Below, in pieces: positions 27,662 through 35,280 of a DNA stretch of 64,000 nt. The stretch is from Vibrio chagasii. GTDB taxonomy: Bacteria > Pseudomonadota > Gammaproteobacteria > Enterobacterales > Vibrionaceae. A program made the position numbers and the translations under genes. A model generated the notes under the pieces. It ran no database searches. It was not told where the DNA came from and was given only the letters and a program-made list of their open reading frames with translations. The stretch is from NCBI RefSeq assembly GCF_002954585.1, contig NZ_MSCI01000002.1, forward strand, positions 1,466,089 to 1,530,088, written 5' to 3'. The first letter of the stretch is position 1. Every line of letters begins with the position of its first letter.

Positions 27662-28075
27662 ACCGGCTTCTCTGACTTCACAATTCATTATTGAAAATTG
27701 AGATATCAAATCGAAAGCTGATTTAGATACAAGCAACAGATTTTCTGAATTTAGCGAGAAATCTTTAGAGTAGTCACCATCAATTTTAAGCCACTTAAAA
27801 GATGGTAGTTCTGTATTTGGATATAGCTCTTCAAAATCTGAAGATTTCGATATAATCACATCCAATATTTCTACCCCTGAAAGACCCGAGTCCTTAATCT
27901 TATTAGCCAACGTTTCAGTGACTATAAAGCAAGGAAAGGACTCTAAGAGTTCATCTCCAAGCCAACCATCAAATTCATAATGCAAACTTGAAACTCGAGG
28001 GGGGAATTGCGAGTTATCCATCACGGTTTTTTCGCCTAGTCCTCCAGCGACTTCTGGTTCTAATTCAAATCTCAT
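27656..28075 (-). CDS. Cassette protein of an immunity-like family, unnamed
   Basis: 139 aa with ribosome site GGAAAG. The strings LEPEVAGGLGEKTVMD, LHYEFDGWLGDELLESFPCFIVT and FEELYPNTELPSFKWLKIDGD recur in proteins I associate with cassette arrays and contact-dependent immunity clusters, but I know no function. Soluble, acidic. The stop overlaps the attC R'' box. Confidence 0.7.
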   Translation of the reverse strand: MRFELEPEVAGGLGEKTVMDNSQFPPRVSSLHYEFDGWLGDELLESFPCFIVTETLANKIKDSGLSGVEILDVIISKSSDFEELYPNTELPSFKWLKIDGDYSKDFSLNSENLLLVSKSAFDLISQFSIMNCEVREAGT

Positions 28076-28165
28076 GACTTTCCATAGCTACATAACGAAT
28101 GACATGGATTCCCCCTACCGAGGATCTGCCACACTTATGTGGTACTTAATTGCACCGGAGGCACC

Positions 28166-29191
28166 ATGTCTAATTATTCTTATTTCTGCGGTATCGACCT
28201 AGCCAAAAACCACTTTAGTCTTCATGCCGTAGACCAAAACGGTAAGGTCATACTTCATAAGTCAGTAACTCGCTCTAAACTGCTGACTACAATAGCAAAT
28301 ATGCCACTCATGCGTATAGGCGTTGAAGCGTGTTGTGGTGCACATTATTGGGCAAGAACACTCAATAAACTGGGTCACGACGCACGTATTATGGCCGTTA
28401 AATACGTAGTTCCTTATCGAACTAAGGGAAAGAACGACCTTAATGATGCTGCTGCCATATGCGAAGCTGTTCAGCGCCCATCAACTCGCTTTGTGCCCGT
28501 AAAATCCCCCGAGCAACAAGCCATCCTATCGATACATAGAATGAGAGAACATTGGGTTCGTGAACGCACCGCGCTTATGAATCGCATGCTTGCCCTGCTT
28601 TCTGAATTCGGATTAATCATTCCTGTTGGTCGCTCTTCATTGATGAAACAGGTTCCCTTAATGCTCGAAGATGCAGAAAATGAACTGCCACACCTCGCAA
28701 GAACGGTGATAGCCGATGCTTATCATCACCTTGACGAACTCAATCAACGTATCGCCGATACTGAGCAAGTCTTCGATTCTTTTGCTAAGGTCAGCACTAA
28801 TGTTCAACGAGTGATGAAGGTTCGGGGCATTGGTCCTCAGACCGCGACTGCGATACTCGCTTCGATAGGCAATGGCACTCAATTTGATAAAAGCCGTGAT
28901 TTTTCTGCATGGCTAGGCTTAGTACCAAAGCAATATTCCACAGGAGGAAAGCCTCGTTTAGGCCGGATAACCAAACACGGCGACAAATACTTACGAACAT
29001 TATTAGTTCACGGCGCAAGGACCATGATTGCCAACCTTGGCGACAAGCAAGATAAGTTAAGTCAGTGGTGTCGCGGCGTTCTAGAACGAAGAGGAATGAA
29101 CCGAGCTATAGTGGCACTTGCCGCGAAGAACGCACGAATTATATGGTCGCTTTTACACAATCAAACAGAATATGAAAACTATGCTGCTTAA
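28166..29191 (+). CDS. IS110-family (IS1111 group) DEDD transposase
   Basis: 341 aa from the ATG at 28166 with GGAGG upstream. N-terminal RuvC-like DEDD domain: D in GIDLAKNHFSLH, E in GVEACCGAHYW, D-D in GKNDLNDAAAICEA. The C-terminal Tnp_20 part has VRGIGPQTATAILASIG (HhH-like) and SAWLGLVPKQYSTGGKPRLG with the catalytic Ser. The intact frame implies activity. It recombines IS ends with target under guidance of an element-encoded RNA, as shown for IS621. Full length for the family. Confidence 0.93.
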   Translation: MSNYSYFCGIDLAKNHFSLHAVDQNGKVILHKSVTRSKLLTTIANMPLMRIGVEACCGAHYWARTLNKLGHDARIMAVKYVVPYRTKGKNDLNDAAAICEAVQRPSTRFVPVKSPEQQAILSIHRMREHWVRERTALMNRMLALLSEFGLIIPVGRSSLMKQVPLMLEDAENELPHLARTVIADAYHHLDELNQRIADTEQVFDSFAKVSTNVQRVMKVRGIGPQTATAILASIGNGTQFDKSRDFSAWLGLVPKQYSTGGKPRLGRITKHGDKYLRTLLVHGARTMIANLGDKQDKLSQWCRGVLERRGMNRAIVALAAKNARIIWSLLHNQTEYENYAA

Positions 29192-29211
29192 GTAAAAACT
29201 TAAGCAGCATA
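29182..29211 (+). terminator. Hairpin spanning the transposase stop codon
   Basis: ATGCTGCTTAAG / CTTAAGCAGCAT with loop TAAAAA; the TAA stop is at the top of the stem. No T-run follows, so it may be the first stem of the element's non-coding RNA rather than a terminator. Confidence 0.6.
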
Positions 29212-29442
29212 AAGAGTTAAACCCACCGGGTCATTGCAGACGCTAATGATGGAGATAGGTTAAGACCACTTGCGGAGAGCCTGTTAATGCGGCGGACACA
29301 CTAGATGTCATCTAACGAATAAGGCACCGCAGTCGCGCAAAGTCATCAGGGCCACGACGTATGCGAATCGTCGATAAATAGGCCGAATGTAGAGCGACAG
29401 TCCAAAACCCATCAACATAAGTTTAGCGGATGTTTGACAACC
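29212..29442 (+). ncRNA. Putative bridge RNA region of the IS1111-type element
   Basis: The 230 bp between transposase and right inverted repeat has no ORF but many short complementary blocks (GGAGAGCC, GGCGGAC, GCGAATCGTCGATAAATAGG). In IS1111-group elements the guide (bridge) RNA is encoded at the transposase 3' side, so this is the expected place. Structure not computed; inference from family. Confidence 0.45.
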
Positions 29443-29580
29443 GGGGGAATCCATGTAGCCGCATTAAGGTGCGAACAACGCTAAACACCTAGCTTAAACC
29501 ATTGCACCTTAAACACTAAAACCAAGTTTAAACTAAGATCGCCAAGCGTTGTGAGTCACTCTTAAATGCTTTGTTAGGCA

Positions 29581-29979
29581 CTACTTGATCAACGGGTTTA
29601 TGAGGTCAAAAGACGATTCTGGAACAATATCCCCTGAAATTGCACCAAGTATTGCTAACTGAAACCTTTCGGCATAGTCGCGTAACTCTTCATCATCAAT
29701 TGACTCGAATTTCCAACTAACACGAGAATTAAAGTGGGAACCGATATGAACAAGGACTCCATGCTGAATATAAAGCAGTGCATATGCTAGATTTCTGTCG
29801 ACACTGGTACCTTCTTTAACAAGCATTCCTACTTCTATAAGCGCTTTGTGAAAAATCCAAAATTTCTCAATGTCCCACTCGCCATATTCGGATAAGTGGC
29901 CATAAAATGTATGTTCCCAATCAGGGCTGCCATCCCCAGGGACATTTTTATAAATTTCATCAACAGGGGGGTTGCTCAT
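29581..29979 (-). CDS. Cassette protein, immunity-like, unnamed
   Basis: 132 aa with ribosome site AAAGG. Tryptophan-rich, helical: SPDWEHTFYGHLSEYGEWDIEKFWIFHKALIE, VHIGSHFNSRVSWKFESIDD. It looks like Imm-type helical cassette proteins but I cannot name a family. No membrane segment. Its downstream attC is the IS-interrupted one, so the cassette may be locked in place. Confidence 0.65.
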   Translation of the reverse strand: MSNPPVDEIYKNVPGDGSPDWEHTFYGHLSEYGEWDIEKFWIFHKALIEVGMLVKEGTSVDRNLAYALLYIQHGVLVHIGSHFNSRVSWKFESIDDEELRDYAERFQLAILGAISGDIVPESSFDLINPLIK

Positions 29980-30017
29980 GTATAACCTTTACGTTTTAAC
30001 GATAATTATGAATTTGT

Positions 30018-30094
30018 GCCTAACGCTTGCAGCTGGGGCGGAAAAGCCAAAGCGAAGCGACGGTTTTTACGTCCCTAGACTGCACTTGTTAGCT
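30018..30094 (-). repeat. attC site (family C)
   Basis: R' GCCTAAC (30018-30024), R'' GTTAGCT (30088-30094); stem GGCGGAAAAGCC / GACGGTTTTTACGTCC with AAGCGAAGCGA between. Close to the site at 32547. Confidence 0.85.
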
Positions 30095-30434
30095 GCCCTT
30101 GCTGGTATAAATAAATGGTTGTGGGGTAATAATGATAAGAGGACATCGCAAATTCATTGATGTCGTACACACAGCGTACTGGTTGATTACAAATACGACA
30201 ATGGAAATTGCAATACTCCTGCTCCCATGCCATTAATTTACCCATTGCTTTATTGAACTCATCTTCGATACCGGATGGTTCAAATGCCTTGCGCCAATTT
30301 AGTTTGAAAATGGTTATGTCATCGCAAGCTTTGCACCAGTATGTAGGTGCAGCACCAAACATAAGCCTATCGCTAAACCTGTCTTTCTTTTGCAGCCTCA
30401 CAAGCCGCTCTGTTGCATCAATTTTCTCAATCAT
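30075..30434 (-). CDS. Cassette protein with two zinc knuckles
   Basis: 119 aa taking the ATG at 30434 (MIEKIDATERLVRLQ); the longer frame begins within the neighbouring attC. Two Cys pairs, WCKACDD (near 35-38) and HCRICNQPVRC (near 80-86), form a likely zinc ribbon around a central helix (NKAMGKLMAWEQEYC). The stop lies inside its attC. Function unknown; a nucleic-acid or protein-binding zinc ribbon is the plain guess. Confidence 0.65.
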   Translation of the reverse strand: MIEKIDATERLVRLQKKDRFSDRLMFGAAPTYWCKACDDITIFKLNWRKAFEPSGIEDEFNKAMGKLMAWEQEYCNFHCRICNQPVRCVYDINEFAMSSYHYYPTTIYLYQQGQLTSAV

Positions 30435-30443
30435 ACTTTTAGC

Positions 30444-30569
30444 AGCTAACGCCTTGTTAAGGGGTGAAGCACGCAACACCGATGCTACCGCATACCGCCT
30501 TAATCACTAAAACCAACGCATAGTAAAAATGCCACGCGTGCTGAATCCCTCTTGAACAATTTGTTATAC
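30444..30569 (-). repeat. attC site (family B)
   Basis: R' AGCTAAC (30444-30450), R'' GTTATAC (30563-30569). Shares AACGCATAGT-AAAATGCCACGCG and GAATC-CTCTTGAACA with 31375-31500. Confidence 0.9.
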
Positions 30570-30574
30570 GCGTT

Positions 30575-30859
30575 CTAGCGGTTGTACTTAACCTTGTTCA
30601 GAACTTCTTTTAGTTCATGCGTTTTCTCAAGGTTTACACCGTGAATATTGGCTAAAGCACAAACATAATACAAGACATCATATAACTCTTCTGCGATTGA
30701 ACCTTTAAGTTCATCTAGCGTTGGTTGCCCACTTTTACCTTTGCGAATAGATTCCGATAATTCGCCAACTTCTTCGATTAGTTTTAAAAAATAGTGTCCA
30801 GATTGCTCTGGCGCATAATCGAATTCTTTTATATGACTTTGTAACTCAGATAACTTCAT
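30575..30859 (-). CDS. MazG-like NTP pyrophosphohydrolase cassette protein
   Basis: 94 aa with ribosome site AAGGAC. The all-alpha NTP-PPase motif is complete: LIEEVGELSESIRKG (EExxEL) then GSIAEELYDVLYYVCALAN (EExxD). Single-domain MazG proteins lower non-canonical or cellular NTPs; short MazG-like enzymes have been linked to stress and phage defence. As a cassette gene it could be expressed from a neighbour or its own promoter. Confidence 0.85.
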   Translation of the reverse strand: MKLSELQSHIKEFDYAPEQSGHYFLKLIEEVGELSESIRKGKSGQPTLDELKGSIAEELYDVLYYVCALANIHGVNLEKTHELKEVLNKVKYNR

Positions 30860-30890
30860 AACGTCCTTTTTGTATCATTTTCTATTAAGC

Positions 30891-30993
30891 GTATAACGCC
30901 TCGCTTAACCGGCGCAAAATAGCAGGCTAAAATTAGCGACGAAGGAGCGCAAGCCTGCTGTTTTGCGTCCTTTGGTTTAAGCGTTTGTTATGA
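30891..30993 (-). repeat. attC site (family A)
   Basis: R' GTATAAC (30891-30897), R'' GTTATGA (30987-30993). Arms CGGCGCAAAATAGCAGG / CCTGCTGTTTTGCG and central block as in 27559-27661. Confidence 0.92.
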
Positions 30994-31362
30994 GTAAATG
31001 GAGCTCCACTCTTTAATTGAGTCCCATTCTAATTCTGACTCGACTACTTTACCTTTTGCGAGGTAATTCTTATGGTAAGAAAAGATATTATTGTTTAGCT
31101 TGAAGCTACCAACGAAACCTTTTTCTACAACCTTTAAACGAGATACTAATTTATTTTCTAAATCAAAGATCGCAACTCTAGTTATTGGACCCTTTTTATA
31201 GTCAGTCGTCAGCCACTCTTCAATAACTAAATAGCGGCCATTTAATAATTCACTACGAGAGAAGCCATAAAAGAAGTTAGGTACTTTTTTTCCCTCAATC
31301 TCTAATGAGTAATATGCTGGACCAAACCTAATTTCATTCTCATAGTTCAATTGATACTGCAT
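30988..31362 (-). CDS. Cassette protein, beta-rich, unknown
   Basis: 124 aa, no signal or membrane span. Predominantly beta by alternation: FGPAYYSLEIEG, GRYLVIEEWLTTD, VAIFDLENKLVSRLKVVEKG. No motif recognised. The stop TAA is shared with the attC R'' box. It could be a small beta-barrel or immunity protein; not assigned. Confidence 0.65.
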   Translation of the reverse strand: MQYQLNYENEIRFGPAYYSLEIEGKKVPNFFYGFSRSELLNGRYLVIEEWLTTDYKKGPITRVAIFDLENKLVSRLKVVEKGFVGSFKLNNNIFSYHKNYLAKGKVVESELEWDSIKEWSSIYS

Positions 31363-31374
31363 ACTCGAATTTAC

Positions 31375-31500
31375 TCATAACGCCCTGTAAAGGTGTGAGC
31401 AACGCAATACCGATGCTCCCACATACCACCTTAAACACCAAACGCAACGCATAGTGAAAATGCCACGCGTTGCGAATCACTCTTGAACAGTTTGTTATAG
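31375..31500 (-). repeat. attC site (family B)
   Basis: R' TCATAAC (31375-31381), R'' GTTATAG (31494-31500). Dyads TAAAGGTG...CACCTTA and AACGC...GCGTT; 126 bp, the longest type in this array. Confidence 0.92.
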
Positions 31501-31911
31501 CGCTTTGCCGTTTACAAGTGACCAATGATGAGGCATTAATTCTCGTATAGTTTTGAAAACCAATGCATTCTCTGGAGTTGTTATAGCTGCTTTGACATCC
31601 CCACCCCAGTGGACAAGACGCTCTTGGCAAACTCCGCATGGTGACAAGATTAGAAATTCATCGTTCTCGTTCTCACGACACAGACATAATGAGTGAGTCA
31701 CTCGCTCATTGAGTTTGTGAGCCTCTAAATAAGCACCCACTTCCATGCATAGTGAAAGAGCATCGTTTTTAATATCAGGAGCAATACTTGTTAATATTTT
31801 TCCTGACTCTGTTCTAACAGCCGCAGCACCACCCCAACCAGAAGGATATCGCATATTTACTAGTTCTATTGCTGCTTGATACAGCTCTTTTTCGATATTT
31901 TCCATGACCAT
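31495..31911 (-). CDS. Cytidine/blasticidin-S-deaminase-like cassette enzyme
   Basis: 138 aa (MVMENIEKELY; ATG at 31905 is also possible). CDA-fold zinc site: SLCMEVGAYLEAH supplies C-x-E and SPCGVCQERLVHWG supplies PCxxC, both in the expected order and spacing. The Cys in C-x-E matches tetrameric cytidine and blasticidin-S deaminases. N-terminal YPSGWGGAAAVRTESG is the substrate-side strand. It would hydrolytically deaminate a free cytidine-like nucleoside; a drug-resistance or nucleotide-depletion role is inference. Confidence 0.82.
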   Translation of the reverse strand: MVMENIEKELYQAAIELVNMRYPSGWGGAAAVRTESGKILTSIAPDIKNDALSLCMEVGAYLEAHKLNERVTHSLCLCRENENDEFLILSPCGVCQERLVHWGGDVKAAITTPENALVFKTIRELMPHHWSLVNGKAL

Positions 31912-31933
31912 CCATATTCAATTTTATCGTGCG

Positions 31934-32057
31934 CTATAACGTCAGCTTAAGGGGCTAAAAACACAATACTAGTGTGAAACAACCACCTTAAGCGCCAAAA
32001 TTAGAAAAAACTAAAAAATGTTCCAGTGTTTTTGTCCCCTTTAAGCCCTTGTTATGT
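31934..32057 (-). repeat. attC site (family E)
   Basis: R' CTATAAC (31934-31940), R'' GTTATGT (32051-32057). Outer stem CAGCTTAAGGGGC / CCCCTTTAAGCCC, inner AAAACACAATACTAGTGT / CAGTGTTTTTG. Confidence 0.88.
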
Positions 32058-32531
32058 AAAAGCAATGCTATACTCGATGCCCATCTTTTCCAGCAACTCT
32101 ATCAAGTGAACGCTTGGATTATTAACTGATATAAAATCATCGTCGACATTTACCCCAGCTAACAGAGTACCACCTTTGTAGAAATGCCAATTCGCAACTC
32201 CTTTGTTCAAATGAACATCCCAGTCCAAAAGGTTGTTGCCCATGTTTCCAATTATCAATGGCATCGAGTCACGGTTGAACGCGTAGACTTTCGACTCTTT
32301 ATACCAGTTGTCAGCCCCTTGGTTGTAAAAGAGCGTCTGGACTTTACAAACACCAAGACTATATTTTGATAGCTCGCGTCTTAGCTTATCTTTGAAGGAT
32401 ATTGAGTCATCACACTTAGAATCAAGCTCTTCATAAGAGAAACTATCGCACCCAGCAGATAACAACTCTTCTAGAATCCATTTGCTTGCTTTGAAGTTGA
32501 TATCATCGTCACTGATGGTTAAACACTTCAT
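32052..32531 (-). CDS. Cassette protein, unknown
   Basis: 159 aa, soluble, acidic. MKCLTISDDDINFKASKWILEELL at the start; central WYKESKVYAFNRDSMPLIIGNMGNN; later ANWHFYKGGTLLAGVNVDDDF. Looks like a mixed alpha/beta immunity or binding protein. I recognise no family. Stop overlaps attC. Confidence 0.6.
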   Translation of the reverse strand: MKCLTISDDDINFKASKWILEELLSAGCDSFSYEELDSKCDDSISFKDKLRRELSKYSLGVCKVQTLFYNQGADNWYKESKVYAFNRDSMPLIIGNMGNNLLDWDVHLNKGVANWHFYKGGTLLAGVNVDDDFISVNNPSVHLIELLEKMGIEYSIAFT

Positions 32532-32546
32532 TTAAATCGAGCCTTT

Positions 32547-32625
32547 ACATAACGCCGCCAGCAGGGGCCGAAAAACCAGAGCGAAGCGGCGGTTTTTTGG
32601 TCCTTCTGGCTGGCTTTGTTATGCG
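32547..32625 (-). repeat. attC site (family C)
   Basis: R' ACATAAC (32547-32553), R'' GTTATGC-type (32618-32625). Stem GCCAGCAGGGGCCGAAAAACC / GGTTTTTTGGTCCTTCTGGC with AGAGCGAAGCGGC bulge. Confidence 0.9.
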
Positions 32626-33275
32626 TCATTTTCTATTAACCATTTACAAAACGGATCGTTCGAGTCTTCATCTCCAAATTCTGCAGGTTCTTTAACTATG
32701 TCACTTGCCTTTCTTGGGATGGAGGTTTGAAACTCATGAACTAGCCAATCCTGATATTTCAAATTTGGTTGAACCACAAAGTTACTATTTTTAAAGCTTT
32801 CGCTAGGTGTAAGTTCAAACTCATCATTCCAGCAGATTTCATCGTAACCTATGGCAATGAGTCTCAAGAAGTCCAGAGGGTCATCACACAAGACACAAGC
32901 CAGCATAGATCCAGAACCTGAGCCTATATGTACAATCCTTTGTTGCCCTTGATCGTCAATCCAAAACGCAGCCATTGACCCATCACCACCAGTTCTGGCG
33001 AAGACCCGAAGTCGGCCCTTTGTTTTTTCATTTATGAAATAAAATAAATCGCAGTCTTTCTCGGCGTAGAATTCAATTAATGTTCCGCCAGGCCTTTGAT
33101 TGTCTCCCCACTCAGATCTAAGCTTGCTGATTGGGTATAGATAACCAACCCTCCCATCTTCCGTATCTTCGTAGAAGCCGTTTTTTTCAATCCAACTGAA
33201 GAGCTTTTCGAAGAAATCTGGAATCTTCATCGGCTCTAGCAATATTTCGTCTATTTGATTGGATAGCGAACTCAA
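32619..33275 (-). CDS. SUKH/SMI1-like cassette protein
   Basis: 218 aa starting at TTG 33275, chosen because GGAG precedes it by 8 nt. Features of the SMI1/KNR4 superfamily: RVFARTGGDGSMAAFWIDDQGQQRIVHIGSGSGSMLACVLCDDPLDFLRLIAIGYDEI style core. Long for an immunity protein but within range. It may bind a toxin or nucleotide; no toxin partner is adjacent. Confidence 0.7.
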   Translation of the reverse strand: MSSLSNQIDEILLEPMKIPDFFEKLFSWIEKNGFYEDTEDGRVGYLYPISKLRSEWGDNQRPGGTLIEFYAEKDCDLFYFINEKTKGRLRVFARTGGDGSMAAFWIDDQGQQRIVHIGSGSGSMLACVLCDDPLDFLRLIAIGYDEICWNDEFELTPSESFKNSNFVVQPNLKYQDWLVHEFQTSIPRKASDIVKEPAEFGDEDSNDPFCKWLIENDA

Positions 33276-33294
33276 CTACTAAGCTCCTTTTTAA

Positions 33295-33407
33295 GCATAA
33301 CGCCCGGCTAAATCGCCGAAACGGAGTTGATGGTTTTGTGCGAGCGTAGCGGAAAAGCACAAAACGAGCAACGTAGTGGAGGTCGATTTGAGCCGTTTGT
33401 TAGCTGC
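33295..33407 (-). repeat. attC site of the first cassette (family D)
   Basis: R' GCATAAC (33295-33301), R'' GTTAGCTGC (33399-33407). Stem GGCTAAATCG / CGATTTGAGCC, inner GTTTTGTGC / GCACAAAAC. Confidence 0.9.
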
Positions 33408-33723
33408 ATTTTCTTTGTTTAAGTAAGACATTGTATTTTTTTATTTTTCTTGGGATTGTAAAAGCTGAGTATAAAAAGATAATCAAAAACAAGCCAAAGC
33501 TTATGTACCAACCTACCCCATAAGACAACGTATTACCTAGATAAGCCGCACCTACAAAAAATATCGGGAACGAAATATAGCCGAATAGAGACACACCTGC
33601 ATTCGGCTCTCTACCGTTTTCCAAATGGATAATATTACCCTCAATGCCAGCAGCGTAGACACTAAATACAATCGCCACTAAAGAAAGCACGAAGATCAAT
33701 AAATATAAACCTATTGCAACCAT
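33400..33723 (-). CDS. First cassette: small multi-pass membrane protein
   Basis: 107 aa from the ATG at 33723 (GAGAA upstream). Longer starts at 33753 or 33786 cross the attI/cassette junction and would use attI sequence. Three hydrophobic segments (VAIGLYLLIFVLSLVAIVFSV, FGYISFPIFFVGAAYLG, ISFGLFLIIFLYSA) and a basic tail. Being integrase-proximal, it is the most recently captured cassette. Function unknown. Confidence 0.65.
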   Translation of the reverse strand: MVAIGLYLLIFVLSLVAIVFSVYAAGIEGNIIHLENGREPNAGVSLFGYISFPIFFVGAAYLGNTLSYGVGWYISFGLFLIIFLYSAFTIPRKIKKYNVLLKQRKCS

Positions 33724-33744
33724 AAATTCTCGATTTGGGTATGC

Positions 33745-33900
33745 AGCTAACATTCTTAATAACAGGCCGGCTCGTTTTCCCTCCAACCTAACTTACAATC
33801 AATCTAACATAAACCATTAAAAAATAGAGAATATACATAAATTTTATTATTTTACCTTCACATAAAAACGAGCCGGCCTGTTATCACTTTTTACGTGGCA
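33745..33900 (-). other. Probable attI recombination site
   Basis: GTTAGCT (minus strand, 33751-33745) is the junction box of the first cassette and has the same sequence as the attC boxes at 33399 and 30088, so attI must start here and extend toward intI. Its exact extent is not determined because the palindromic element occupies it. Confidence 0.55.
33751..33884. repeat. Palindrome-ended element at the attI/cassette-1 junction
   Basis: 20-bp perfect inverted repeats: ATAACAGGCCGGCTCGTTTT at 33759-33778 and AAAACGAGCCGGCCTGTTAT at 33865-33884, around an AT-rich centre. It is MITE- or hairpin-like, and the copy at 26776-26896 is its only relative in the window. Confidence 0.75.
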
Positions 33901-34034
33901 TGTTATCTTGGGGGGTTCTTGCTTCAACTTACCTATTAACAACGACTTACTAATTGCTCTGCCGACAAAATGAGCCACTACTCCTGATAAAACAAGCCGT
34001 TTTTCATACTCAAACTCCTTCTAACACCAATAAA

Positions 34035-34050
34035 CTGTATAAAAAAACAG
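34035..34050 (+). promoter_or_regulatory. LexA (SOS) box of the integron integrase
   Basis: CTGTATAAAAAAACAG, a perfect CTGT-N8-ACAG, 8-23 bp before the intI start and overlapping a TATAAA-like -10. SOS control of intI through LexA is established for Vibrio and class 1 integrons. Confidence 0.93.
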
Positions 34051-34057
34051 TTTTGGG

Positions 34058-35050
34058 ATGTGGGAAATGGCAAGCAAATTCATTGAAGAAATCCGTAGAC
34101 ACATGCGAATGCGAGGCTATAGTCTCAAAACAGAAAAGGCCTATATATACTGGATAAAATACTTCATTCGCTTTAACAAGCTAAAGCATCCTCAAGATAT
34201 GGGAACGACTGAGGTAACAGCCTATCTGTCTTATCTTGCTAATGAACAACACGTCGCTATCAACACTCAAAAAGTCGCGCTTAATGCGATTGCGTTCCTT
34301 TACAACCAGTTTTTACAAAGACCGCTTGGTGATCTAGGTTTTACTTATGCTAAAAAGCAGCGCAAGGTTCCGAGCGTACTTACGCCAAATGAAGTCCAAC
34401 TGATACTGTCACACCTTTCTGGTGTTAATCACATCATTTTTTCTCTGTTGTATTGTTCTGGACTTAGAGTTAATGAGTGTTTGAGAATTAGAGTTCAAGA
34501 TCTTGATTTACAAAACCTATCTTTAACCGTGCGAGATGGGAAAGGAAAAAAAGATCGCGTAACTTTACTTAGCCCAACGTTAATTGGTTCTCTTCAATTG
34601 CAAATTCAGAAAGCGTCAAAAATACAAGAAGAAGATATCAAACAAGGCATCGGTCCCTCGCTTCCACACGCCCTTGGTAAAAAGTACCCGAACGCTTTTA
34701 AACAAATTGCTTGGATGTTTATCTTTCCTTCTTTAAGCATCTGTCGGCACCCACTGACTAATAAGCTTTGTCGGCATCATTTACACGATTCTGCACCAAG
34801 AAAGGCTCTCAAACGAGCGGTGCAACAGGCTAAAATCTTTAATAAACGAATAACATGCCATACCTTCCGTCATAGCTTCGCTACCGAACTGCTGCGCTCG
34901 GGGCAAGATATTCGTACAGTCCAAGAGCTATTAGGACATTCAGATGTAGCGACGACACAAATCTATACCCATGTTATTGGCGAACATTTTGCGGGTACTG
35001 TAAGCCCACTAAATAAAATCTTTATTGAAAACTATAAGGAAAACCAATGA
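34058..35050 (+). CDS. intI: Integron integrase IntI (IntIA-like)
   Basis: 330 aa; a start at 34067 (MASKF) is equally possible. Tyrosine recombinase with R137 ([11 protein letters not shown]), H268-x-x-R271 ([13 protein letters not shown]), H294 (LLGHSD) and Y303 (TTQIYTH). The integron-specific insert is present ([21 protein letters not shown], then HHLHDS), which separates IntI from other XerC-like enzymes. Divergent from the cassette array, as in all integrons. It catalyses attI x attC and attC x attC recombination on folded single strands. Frame intact, so likely functional. Confidence 0.95.
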   Translation: MWEMASKFIEEIRRHMRMRGYSLKTEKAYIYWIKYFIRFNKLKHPQDMGTTEVTAYLSYLANEQHVAINTQKVALNAIAFLYNQFLQRPLGDLGFTYAKKQRKVPSVLTPNEVQLILSHLSGVNHIIFSLLYCSGLRVNECLRIRVQDLDLQNLSLTVRDGKGKKDRVTLLSPTLIGSLQLQIQKASKIQEEDIKQGIGPSLPHALGKKYPNAFKQIAWMFIFPSLSICRHPLTNKLCRHHLHDSAPRKALKRAVQQAKIFNKRITCHTFRHSFATELLRSGQDIRTVQELLGHSDVATTQIYTHVIGEHFAGTVSPLNKIFIENYKENQ

Positions 35051-35280
35051 TCCTTGCCATGAACCAAACATAAGAAAAATTAGGGCTTATTTGGAACAGA
35101 TACTTGAGTGGAGTAAACAATCTAAACACACTTTGGGGCATTTTTGAGTTTAGTAAGGCCAACAAAGGTGGTTCTTATCTTGAAAACGAACTAGAACTCT
35201 ACTCATGTTTATTACGCCGAAAGTACGATGTTCCCCAACCTCAATTTAAAACATTGCTCTGCTTTTGAACGCCCATTATA
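35051..35280. other. Intergenic between the two recombinase genes
   Basis: About 230 bp, no ORF with a good start. Short reading pieces around 35110-35270 may be remnants of a deleted gene. Confidence 0.5.

Larger units (their letters stand above)
28102..29456 (+). mobile_element. IS110-family insertion sequence, IS1111 group, targeting attC
   Basis: About 1.36 kb, bounded by 14-bp perfect inverted repeats ACATGGATTCCCCC (28102-28115) and GGGGGAATCCATGT (29443-29456). It encodes one DEDD transposase and has a 250-bp non-coding right end. Having inverted repeats marks the IS1111 subgroup; an IS1111-attC lineage that inserts specifically into attC sites is established, and this copy is in one. 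No target duplication is expected for IS110 elements. Confidence 0.9.
28090..29579 (-). repeat. attC site (family B) interrupted by an IS1111-type element
   Basis: R' half ACATAAC at 28090-28096 and R'' half GTTAGGC at 29573-29579 belong to one site. Its body TAAGGTGCGAACAACGC ... CTTAAATGCTTTGTTAGGC (29466-29579) parallels the intact attC at 31375-31500. The IS lies close to the R' end, so the downstream cassette junction is separated from most of the site. Confidence 0.85.

Noticed and set aside
29457..29580. Independent short attC right of the IS
   Set aside because: Only one R box is present on this side; the partner box is on the far side of the IS, so it is half of a split site.
33759..33884. 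Palindrome element read as an attC site
   Set aside because: Arms are a perfect dyad without the bulged bases of attC, and the end boxes do not fit RYYYAAC/GTTRRRY.
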